Below, piece after piece: positions 1-6,316 of a stretch of 6,503 bases of DNA. Origin of the DNA: an uncultured Candidatus Methylacidiphilales bacterium. Lineage in GTDB: Bacteria; Verrucomicrobiota; Verrucomicrobiia; Methylacidiphilales; CALFVM01. The position numbers and the translations under genes were made by a program. Positions within the stretch are counted from its first letter, which is position 1. Each line of letters begins with the position of its first letter. The notes under the pieces are model-generated. The model had not been told where the DNA came from and did no database searches. It was given only the letters and a program-made list of their open reading frames with translations. Where the stretch lies: contig CALFVM010000191.1 of NCBI GenBank assembly GCA_937928665.1, positions 1-6,503 of the forward strand. Direction: 5' to 3'.

Positions 1-1
1 G

Positions 2-199
2 GTCTGCAGCAGCGGCAGACCAGTCCGGATTATGAGCGAGCTGCTTCCAAAGATTACCAACGCCAAAACTGTCCGCATGGACTCGCGCTCGTTCGACGTG
101 ATGAGGGCCGAAGTCGTAGCATTTTTCGGGCGGGTCGTGGAGGTAGGCGGCGAGTTTGCGTTTCCAGTAAGTGTCTGGGTTCGGTTGGGGGGAGGTCAT
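2..199 (-). CDS. cmr2: Cas10/Cmr2-like type III-B CRISPR protein, N-terminal fragment
   Basis: Seen: from an ATG at 199-197 the - strand is open for 66 codons to the left edge, so only the amino terminus is present and the gene continues outside the window. The translation contains YWKRKLAAYLHDPPEK (residues 11-26), then a His/Glu/Arg-rich stretch (HHVERA, 33-38), and ends in DWSAAAAD (59-66). Known: Cmr2, the Cas10 large subunit of type III-B effectors, typically opens with an L-H-D-P-P-x-K motif forming the start of its HD nuclease domain, followed shortly by an H-E-x-R-type element and then a D-x-x-A-A-A-A-D-R helix. The His-Asp pair here is H21-D22. Full Cas10 also carries Palm/GGDD cyclase domains that make cyclic oligoadenylates; these would lie outside the window. 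No Shine-Dalgarno precedes the ATG. The gene points away from the mutase operon and has no evident functional link to it. Family recognition is from the motif, not a search. Confidence 0.82.
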   Translation of the reverse strand, partial: MTSPQPNPDTYWKRKLAAYLHDPPEKCYDFGPHHVERARVHADSFGVGNLWKQLAHNPDWSAAAAD

Positions 200-443
200 G
201 GCGGAGTGGGAGGTGAGTGAGGAGATCGGCGTTTTTGGTGAGTTAGCAGATGGGGTGGGACATTGGCGGGGGCTGGGGTTGGGGGAGGTGCCACACTTCG
301 GTAGGGTTTTTCGGTGGGGTAGACAAGTCTTGGGAGGTCCGCGGAGGTCGGGATTGAGGGGACTGTTCGCGGGTTGTTGTTCGCTTGGCATGGTTTGGCT
401 TTGGCTTGCGTTAGGGGTGAGTCTCGTGGTCTCATTTCCGGGA
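200..443. promoter_or_regulatory. Divergent intergenic region between cas10 and the carboxyltransferase operon
   Basis: These 244 bases separate the divergent starts of the cas10 fragment and the carboxyltransferase, so both promoters should lie here. The + strand reading frame of the carboxyltransferase stays open back to 171, but those 91 extra codons give a Gly/Val/Trp-rich peptide unlike the family and overlap cas10, so I treat them as non-coding. The region is very rich in G on the + strand. It holds a G-tract cluster (252-285), a 13-base-period direct repeat TTCGGT(A/G)GGG (297-319) and a short TTTGGC tandem (394-405). I could not identify a convincing -35/-10 pair for either direction, so exact promoters are not called. 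Confidence 0.5.
252..285 (+). other. Candidate G-quadruplex
   Basis: Five runs of three or more G lie in 34 bases: 252-255, 257-259, 268-272, 275-278 and 281-285. The last three are joined by 2-base loops (CT and TT). A fourth run is reached across an 8-base loop (260-267), one base over the usual 7-base search limit. The motif is on the non-template strand for the operon and the template strand for cas10. Because the whole region is G-rich, it may be a by-product of strand composition rather than a selected element. Confidence 0.35.
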
Positions 444-1922
444 ATGATTTCTCCGGTCGGATTCACGCAGACGGTGTTGCGCGATGGGCATCAGTCTCTG
501 GCGGCGACGCGGATGACGACACGGCAAATGTTGCCAGCGGTGCCGGTGTTGGACGAAATGGGGTTTGCGGGGCTGGAAACGTGGGGCGGAGCGGTGATTG
601 ATGCGTGTCTGCGATATTTGAGGGAGAACCCGTTTGACCGGTTGCGGGCGTTGAAGGAGGCGGCACCCCGGACGCCGCATGTGATGTTGTTGCGGGGGCA
701 GAACATTGTGCAGTACACAAGTTTTCCGGACGATGTGGTGGAGGCGTTTGTCCGGTGTTCAGCGGAAGCGGGGATGGATGTGTTCCGGATTTTTGATGCG
801 TTGAATGATCCGCGAAACCTGGCGACGGCGGTGCGGACGGTGAACGCTTGTGGGAAACATGCGCGGGGGGAGATTTGTTATACGACGAGCCCGGTGCATA
901 CGCTGGAGGCGTTTGTGGCTTTTGGGCGGGAGTTGCGGGATTTGGGTTGTGACTCGATTGGGATCAAGGATATGGCGGGGCTCCTGACGCCGAAGGCGGC
1001 CGCGGAGTTGGTGACGGGGTTGAAGCGGGAGGTGGGGTTGCCAGTGGTGGTGCACTGCCACGATACGGCGGGGCTGGCGGCGTGTGCGTACCGGGCGGCG
1101 ATTGACGCGGGAGCCGATGGGGTGGACGTGTCGATTGCACCGTTCGCCAACGGGACGTCCCAGCCGGATACGATCCGGATGTTGCGGCTACTGGAGGGGC
1201 ATCCGCGGTGCCCGTCGATGGACGAAGAGAAGCTGGCGTGGTTACGGCAGCACTTTGAGGAGGTTTACAGGGAGTTGGCGGCGTTTACGTCACCGGCCAA
1301 TGAGCGGATGGATGCGGATACGCTGGTGTATCAGGTGCCGGGCGGGATGCTGAGTAATTTTCGGAATCAGTTGGCTGAGCAGAAGATGATGGATCGGTTT
1401 GCGGAGGTGCTGGCGGAGATGCCGGTGGTGCGCAAGGCGCTGGGCTATATTCCTTTGGTGACGCCGACCTCACAGATTGTGGGAAGCCAGGCGATGCTGA
1501 ATGTGAAGTTCGGGCGCTGGAAGAATTTGTCCCAACCGGCGATGGATGTGCTTTTGGGAAAATATGGAAGGACGCCGGGGCCCGTGGACCCGGAGTTATT
1601 GAAAGAGGCGGTGCGACGGACGGGGCAGGAACCGATCCGGGAACGCCCGGCAGACCGGCTATCGGCCCGGATGGGGGAGTTGAGGGCGGAGCTGGCAGCG
1701 GTCGGCTTGCCTGAGTCGGATGAGCATGCAGTGCTGCACGCCATGTTTCCTCAGGAATTGGCGGGTCTGTTGAAGTCGGCCACAGCGGTGCCCGGAGGTG
1801 AGCGGGTTCGGGCGCAACCGGAAGCCAAAGGGGCGGTGCCCCTGCCGGCAAGGATTGGGACGCGCTACAAACTCCGGATCGGCGATGTTGATCATCAAAT
1901 TACGGTCGAAGAACTCAACTGA
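444..1922 (+). CDS. Biotin-dependent carboxyltransferase subunit (OadA / PycB / transcarboxylase 5S family)
   Basis: A 492-residue cytoplasmic enzyme subunit that moves CO2 between carboxybiotin and pyruvate/oxaloacetate. Seen: an HMGL-like TIM barrel (about 5-265) starts with FTQTVLRDGHQSL. The metal site is D14, H204 and H206 (VVHCHDTAG), with K175 (GIKDMAG) as the expected carbamylated lysine. A conserved carboxylase/OADA domain follows (about 285-480), with QVPGGMLSN (297-305), GYIPLVTPTSQIVG (334-347) and AMFPQ (433-437). The Lys-to-His spacing of 29 matches oxaloacetate decarboxylase alpha and pyruvate carboxylase; I recall 31 in propionibacterial 5S. The protein ends in a beta-hairpin-like tail (YKLRIGDVDHQITVEELN, 475-492) with no AMKM biotin site, so the carrier must be a separate protein. 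ATG 444 fits the family's short amino terminus. GTG 426 is an alternative, with AGGGG at 413-417 upstream. mutA begins 19 bases downstream, implying a role in the methylmalonyl-CoA pathway. The family call is firm; the choice between transcarboxylase, decarboxylase and pyruvate carboxylase is open. Confidence 0.93.
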   Translation: MISPVGFTQTVLRDGHQSLAATRMTTRQMLPAVPVLDEMGFAGLETWGGAVIDACLRYLRENPFDRLRALKEAAPRTPHVMLLRGQNIVQYTSFPDDVVEAFVRCSAEAGMDVFRIFDALNDPRNLATAVRTVNACGKHARGEICYTTSPVHTLEAFVAFGRELRDLGCDSIGIKDMAGLLTPKAAAELVTGLKREVGLPVVVHCHDTAGLAACAYRAAIDAGADGVDVSIAPFANGTSQPDTIRMLRLLEGHPRCPSMDEEKLAWLRQHFEEVYRELAAFTSPANERMDADTLVYQVPGGMLSNFRNQLAEQKMMDRFAEVLAEMPVVRKALGYIPLVTPTSQIVGSQAMLNVKFGRWKNLSQPAMDVLLGKYGRTPGPVDPELLKEAVRRTGQEPIRERPADRLSARMGELRAELAAVGLPESDEHAVLHAMFPQELAGLLKSATAVPGGERVRAQPEAKGAVPLPARIGTRYKLRIGDVDHQITVEELN

Positions 1923-1941
1923 AACCCAACCCTGACTCATT

Positions 1942-4071
1942 ATGACTGCTCCAACCTCCGCCCGGCTTTTGCACGAGTTTGATCCGCCCGCGCCAGGTGA
2001 GTGGCGGGCTGAGGCGGAGAAGTTGCTCAAGGGCGCACCGTTTGAGAAGAAGATGCTGACCCCGTTGCCGGAGGGGATCACGCTGCAACCGATTTACGAG
2101 GATGCGCCGAAGGCGTTTGCGGCGGATTTTCCGGGTCAGGGCTCCCGGATTCGGGGAGGAACGGCTTCGGGCTATGTGGGGCGGCCCTGGCAAATTTCTC
2201 AAGAGTTGCCGTGCGGATTGCCGGAAGAGTTTAACGCGGTGGCGCGTTTCGATACGGGGCGTGGGCAGACGGAGGTGCATTTGCTTTTGGATGCGGCGGG
2301 TCGGGCCGGTCGGGATCCGGACCAGGCGGGACTGGGGGAGGTCGGGGCGTGCGGGACGTCGATTGCCAATGTGGCGGATCTGGCGGTTGCTTTACGGGAA
2401 CTGGACTGGACGCGTCTATCGCTATGCGTGGCACCGGGTTCAAATGGGCTGGCCTTCGGGATTGTTCTGCAGGCGTGGGCGCGGCAGGAGAAGGTGAATC
2501 CGGCCCGGTTGCGGGGGGCACTTTTGTTTGATCCGGTGACAGAGTATGCCCGGACGGGCACGCTGCCGGTGGGGCCGGAGCGGCTTTTTGAGGAGATGGC
2601 TGTGTTGGCGGGAGCATTTGCCGAGATGTCGCCCGGGATGAGGCCGTTGGCTGTTGATGCGACGGCGGTGCATGAGGCGGGGGGGCATGGGGTGCAGGAA
2701 CTGGCCTATGCGATTGCGCTGGCCGCGACTTATCTACGGGAGATGGCCGGACGCGGCCTGGAACCAGGGGTCACGGCCGGTTTGTTTCGGTTTGTTTTTT
2801 CGGTGGGCCCGAACTTTTTTGCGGAGATGTCGAAGCTGCGGGCGGCGCGGGTGTTGTGGTCCCGGGTGCTAGAAGCCTGCGGGATTGAGGGCAAGGCGGC
2901 TCCGATGGAGATTCATGCCCGGACGGCATTGCGAGACAAGACCCGGCTCGACGCGCACACGAATCTGCTGCGGGCAACGACCGAGGCGATGTCGGCGGTC
3001 CTGGGGGGATGCACAAGCCTGCATGTGGGGCCGTATGACGAGGTTTTTCAGGTGCCGGATGATTTTTCGCGCCGGATTGCGCGGAACACGCAGATTATTC
3101 TGGGGGAGGAGTGTGGTTTGGACCGGGTGATTGACCCGGCCGGGGGCTCATGGTTTGTGGAGAGTCTGACGGCAGAGATGGCGGAGCGGGCCTGGGCGAA
3201 GTTCCAGGAGATTGAGGGCAGGGGCGGTTTGCTAGGGGTCTTGCGAGCGGGGTCGTTCCAGAAGGAAGTGGCTGCAGCGGCGGAAGAGCGGAAAAAAGCA
3301 CTGGGGCTGCGTCGGGAAACGATGATCGGGGTGAACACGTTTCCGAATGGGAAGGATGAGTTTGGTCCGCCACGGGTGCCAGAGTATCGGGTGCTGCAGG
3401 AGAAGCGGGCGCGGGAGATTGCGCGACACCGGACATCGGCCGAGCAGGCAGCGGACAGTGCGGTTCTGGCGGCACTGGCGGGCGTGGCCGACGCTCCAGC
3501 GTCGGGAAAGTTTGCCGCCGGAGTGGAGGCGGCCGGGAATGGGGCGACGTTGGGGGAACTGACGAAGGCGTTTCGGGCAGGCTGTGCTGCGGCGGAGCCG
3601 ATTGAGGCGATGCCGATGCGGCGGACGGCGGTGATCTATGAAACCCTGCGGTTTGCGGCAGCGGCGGCGAAGGAAAAGGGGGATGAGCCGCGGCTGCTCC
3701 AGTTGAACCTGGGGCCTTCGCGCACGTATCGGGCGCGGGCGGACTGGACGACGAACTTTTTCCAGGTGGGCGGGATTACGGTGGAGGCGGCGCGGGATTT
3801 TTCCGATCCGGCTTCGGCCGTGGAGGCGGCGCGGGAGTCGGGAGCCAGGGTGGTGGTTTTGTGCGGGAGCGATGAGACGTATGCGGCGTGGACGCCAGAG
3901 CTGGTGCCGCTGTTGAAGGGATTGGATCGGGCTCCGCTGGTGTTGTTGGCGGGAGCGCCGGGCGATCATGAAGCCGCGTGGCGGGCGGCCGGGGTCGATG
4001 ATTTCGTACACGTGCGGGTGCCCCATCACGCGTTTGTTTCCCGTTTGCTAGCCCAACTTGGAGTGCTTTGA
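1942..4071 (+). CDS. mutA: Methylmalonyl-CoA mutase small (beta) subunit
   Basis: A 709-residue cytoplasmic partner of MutB in the heterodimeric mutase; it is structural and does not bind cobalamin. Seen: the fold of the family is retained, with LPEGITLQPIYED (about 40-52), GRPWQISQE, a barrel segment around FFAEMSKLRAARVLW, and RNTQ...DPAGGSWFVESL (about 380-410). In the carboxy-terminal Rossmann-like domain the cobalamin motif is lost. Where MutB has K-M-G-Q-D-G-H-D-R-G, this protein has NLGPSRTYRA (589-598), so the Asp, axial His and last Gly are replaced by Ser, Thr and Ala. That is the known hallmark of the beta subunit. It is longer than the propionibacterial MutA (about 638 residues as I recall). 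The start ATG follows the carboxyltransferase stop by 19 G-poor bases without a Shine-Dalgarno. The stop (4069-4071) lies 2 bases before the mutB ATG, indicating coupled translation and a matched pair of subunits. Confidence 0.95.
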   Translation: MTAPTSARLLHEFDPPAPGEWRAEAEKLLKGAPFEKKMLTPLPEGITLQPIYEDAPKAFAADFPGQGSRIRGGTASGYVGRPWQISQELPCGLPEEFNAVARFDTGRGQTEVHLLLDAAGRAGRDPDQAGLGEVGACGTSIANVADLAVALRELDWTRLSLCVAPGSNGLAFGIVLQAWARQEKVNPARLRGALLFDPVTEYARTGTLPVGPERLFEEMAVLAGAFAEMSPGMRPLAVDATAVHEAGGHGVQELAYAIALAATYLREMAGRGLEPGVTAGLFRFVFSVGPNFFAEMSKLRAARVLWSRVLEACGIEGKAAPMEIHARTALRDKTRLDAHTNLLRATTEAMSAVLGGCTSLHVGPYDEVFQVPDDFSRRIARNTQIILGEECGLDRVIDPAGGSWFVESLTAEMAERAWAKFQEIEGRGGLLGVLRAGSFQKEVAAAAEERKKALGLRRETMIGVNTFPNGKDEFGPPRVPEYRVLQEKRAREIARHRTSAEQAADSAVLAALAGVADAPASGKFAAGVEAAGNGATLGELTKAFRAGCAAAEPIEAMPMRRTAVIYETLRFAAAAAKEKGDEPRLLQLNLGPSRTYRARADWTTNFFQVGGITVEAARDFSDPASAVEAARESGARVVVLCGSDETYAAWTPELVPLLKGLDRAPLVLLAGAPGDHEAAWRAAGVDDFVHVRVPHHAFVSRLLAQLGVL
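4060..4063 (+). promoter_or_regulatory. Ribosome binding site of mutB (GGAG)
   Basis: GGAG sits 10 bases before ATG 4074, inside the last codons of mutA. It favours ATG 4074 over the in-frame TTG at 4068, which would overlap the mutA stop and leave only 4 bases of spacing. It is the only clear Shine-Dalgarno at a suitable distance from an ATG start in this operon. Confidence 0.6.
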
Positions 4072-4073
4072 CC

Positions 4074-6251
4074 ATGACAACGCTGCCTGATTTTACGCAA
4101 GTCAATCTCCAGGCGGAGGATCGGCCTCTGCCGGATTATAACCGATGGAAAGCCGAGGTGGAGCGGGAGACAGGCCGGTCACTGGATGATCTGGTTTGGC
4201 GAACGTTCGAGGGGATCGACGTTCAGCCGTTGTATACGGAGAAGGACACCGCCGGGCTGGAGCATCTGAAGTTCACGGCGGGGGTGCCGCCGTTTCTGCG
4301 CGGGCCGTATGCGACGATGTATGTGGCCCAGCCATGGACGGTGCGGCAGTATGCGGGTTTCTCGACGGCAGAGGAGTCCAACGCGTTCTATCGGAGGAAT
4401 CTGGCGGCGGGTCAGAAGGGGCTTTCGGTCGCTTTCGATCTGGCGACGCATCGGGGTTACGATTCGGATCACCCGCGAGTGGTCGGGGATGTGGGCAAGG
4501 CGGGCGTGGCGGTGGATTCGATTCTTGATATGCAGGTTCTTTTTAGCGGGATTCCGCTGAACAAGATTTCCGTGTCGATGACGATGAACGGGGCGGTGGT
4601 TCCGGTGTTGGCGTTTTACATCGTGGCGGCTCTGGAACAGGGGGCGAAGCTGGAGGAACTGGCCGGAACGATTCAGAACGACATTCTCAAGGAGTATATG
4701 GTCCGGAACACCTATATTTATCCGCCCGGGCCATCGATGCGAATTATTGCGGACATTTTTGCGTTTACGTCGCAGAAGATGCCGAAGTTCAACTCCATTT
4801 CGATTTCGGGCTATCACATGCAGGAGGCGGGGGCGTCGGCCGATTTGGAACTGGCGTATACGCTGGCGGACGGGCTGGAATACCTGCGGGCGGGGATTGC
4901 GGCGGGGATTGATATCGATGCGTTTGCACCGCGACTGTCGTTTTTTTGGGCGCAGGGGAAGAATTACTTCATGGAAGTGGCCAAGATGCGAGCGGCGCGG
5001 TTGCTCTGGGCCAAGCTTGTCAAAGGGTTTGGCCCGAAGAATCCGAAGTCGATGGCGTTGCGGACTCATTCGCAGACTTCGGGCTGGAGTCTGACGGAAG
5101 CCGATCCATTCAATAATGTGGCCCGGACGGCGGTGGAGGCTTTGGCAGCAGCACTGGGCCACACGCAGTCGCTGCACACGAATGCGCTGGATGAAGCCAT
5201 TGCGCTGCCGACCGATTTTTCGGCCCGGATCGCCCGGAATACCCAGCTTTATTTGCAGGAAGAAACCGGGATTACGCGGGTGGTGGATCCGTGGGGCGGT
5301 TCGTATTATGTGGAAGCACTGACGGATGCCTTGATGCGGCGGGCGTGGGCTCACCTGGAGGAAATCGAGGGACTGGGCGGGATGGCCAAGGCGATTGAAT
5401 CGGGCTTGCCGAAGATGCGGATTGAGGAGGTGGCGGCGCGGCGTCAGGCCCGGATTGATTCGGGGGCGGAGACCATTGTCGGGGTGAATAAGTATCGGTT
5501 GGAAAAAGAGGATCCGCTGGAAATTTTGGATATTGACAACACGGCAGTCCGGGAAGCTCAGATCGAGCGGTTGCGCAAGTTGCGGGCGGAGCGAGACGAG
5601 GCGGCTTGCCGGGCCGCGCTGGACGCCTTACATGAGACGGCCAGGACCGGGGAGGGTAATATTCTGGAACGGGCCATCGCGGCCGCGCAGGCCCGCGCTT
5701 CGCTCGGGGAAATCTCGATGGCACTGGAAAAAGTTTTCGGACGCCACCAGGCGACGATCCGATCGATTTCCGGAGTGTATCAACAGGAGTTTAGTCAGAG
5801 CGAGGACTTTGCCCGGGTGCGGGGGAAGGTGGAGGCGTTTGCGGCTCGGGAGGGACGGCGTCCGCGCATCCTGATCGCTAAGATGGGTCAGGACGGGCAT
5901 GACCGGGGAGCGAAGGTGGTGGCCACCGCGATGGCCGACCTGGGGTTTGATGTGGACATTGGGCCTTTGTTCCAAACGCCTGAGGAGACAGCCAGACAGG
6001 CGGTGGAGAATGATGTTCACGTGGTGGCGATGAGTTCCTTGGCGGCGGGTCACAAAACGCTGCTCCCGCAACTGGTGGCGGAGTTGAAGAAACTCGGACG
6101 ACCGGACATTCTGGTGGTCTGCGGGGGGGTGATTCCGGCGCAGGACTACGATTTTCTGCTGAACAATGGAGCCAGTGCCATTTTCGGGCCTGGCACGGTG
6201 ATTCCAAAATCGTCAGAGACCATTCTCGACCTTCTGCAAGCCCGCGCCTGA
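4074..6251 (+). CDS. mutB: Methylmalonyl-CoA mutase large (alpha) catalytic subunit, cobalamin-binding
   Basis: A 725-residue enzyme that interconverts (R)-methylmalonyl-CoA and succinyl-CoA by an adenosylcobalamin radical rearrangement. It very closely resembles Propionibacterium shermanii MutB. Seen: in the amino-terminal barrel, numbering runs +4 relative to that enzyme: Y79/Y75, Y93/Y89, R211/R207, Y247-H248/Y243-H244 (SISGYHMQEAG), H332/H328, Q334/Q330 and S366/S362. Tyr93 and Arg211 are the residues that mark methylmalonyl-CoA mutase; isobutyryl-CoA mutase has Phe and Gln there. The carboxy-terminal B12 domain (about 595-725) has D607-G-H609-D-R-G612 with lower-axial H609, K603, S654-S-L656 and G684-G685. 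One oddity: the position of P. shermanii Arg82, as I recall a CoA contact, is Gln86 (YVAQPWTVRQY). The frame is intact with no frameshift. ATG 4074 is chosen over TTG 4068 because of the GGAG at 4060. It pairs with MutA immediately upstream; a probable meaB follows after 65 bases. Confidence 0.98.
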   Translation: MTTLPDFTQVNLQAEDRPLPDYNRWKAEVERETGRSLDDLVWRTFEGIDVQPLYTEKDTAGLEHLKFTAGVPPFLRGPYATMYVAQPWTVRQYAGFSTAEESNAFYRRNLAAGQKGLSVAFDLATHRGYDSDHPRVVGDVGKAGVAVDSILDMQVLFSGIPLNKISVSMTMNGAVVPVLAFYIVAALEQGAKLEELAGTIQNDILKEYMVRNTYIYPPGPSMRIIADIFAFTSQKMPKFNSISISGYHMQEAGASADLELAYTLADGLEYLRAGIAAGIDIDAFAPRLSFFWAQGKNYFMEVAKMRAARLLWAKLVKGFGPKNPKSMALRTHSQTSGWSLTEADPFNNVARTAVEALAAALGHTQSLHTNALDEAIALPTDFSARIARNTQLYLQEETGITRVVDPWGGSYYVEALTDALMRRAWAHLEEIEGLGGMAKAIESGLPKMRIEEVAARRQARIDSGAETIVGVNKYRLEKEDPLEILDIDNTAVREAQIERLRKLRAERDEAACRAALDALHETARTGEGNILERAIAAAQARASLGEISMALEKVFGRHQATIRSISGVYQQEFSQSEDFARVRGKVEAFAAREGRRPRILIAKMGQDGHDRGAKVVATAMADLGFDVDIGPLFQTPEETARQAVENDVHVVAMSSLAAGHKTLLPQLVAELKKLGRPDILVVCGGVIPAQDYDFLLNNGASAIFGPGTVIPKSSETILDLLQARA

Positions 6252-6316
6252 ATACAACTCCGACACAATTGAGCACCGTCGACTTTCTCATCATCCTTTT
6301 CGCCGCCATCGGAATC
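6252..6316 (+). other. mutB to meaB intergenic gap
   Basis: These 65 bases are poor in G (9 by hand count) in contrast to the flanking genes. I see no inverted repeat followed by a T run, so no terminator is called, and read-through into the next gene is likely. The downstream frame remains open through the gap from a possible TTG at 6269. Confidence 0.5.

Noticed and set aside
32..220. 62-codon + strand open frame at the left edge
   Set aside because: It is the complementary shadow of the cas10 fragment, which has recognisable motifs.
310..340. Sigma-70-like promoter for cas10 on the - strand (TTGTCT, 17 bases, TACCGA)
   Set aside because: The -10 hexamer matches the consensus at only two positions; too weak to call.
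396..409. Sigma-54-like promoter TGGC-N6-TTGC upstream of the carboxyltransferase
   Set aside because: The spacer is one base shorter than the strict N7 of the -24/-12 consensus and the region is full of TTGGC repeats, so a chance match is likely.
171..443. 91-codon amino-terminal extension of the carboxyltransferase frame
   Set aside because: The translation is Gly/Val/Trp-rich low-complexity sequence, overlaps the cas10 start on the other strand, and the enzyme family begins a few residues before the VLRDGHQS motif.
3232..4029. 265-codon open frame on the - strand opposite mutA
   Set aside because: Same pattern: Arg/Pro-rich translation, entirely antisense to mutA, no family resemblance.
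4068..4070. TTG start for mutB overlapping the mutA stop codon
   Set aside because: ATG 4074 lies two codons downstream with a properly spaced GGAG at 4060-4063; the TTG would be only 4 bases from that site.
4179..5354. 391-codon open frame on the - strand opposite mutB
   Set aside because: It lies wholly antisense to a perfectly conserved catalytic gene, its product is Arg/His/Pro-rich with no recognisable domain, and the strong G bias of the + strand explains the lack of stops.
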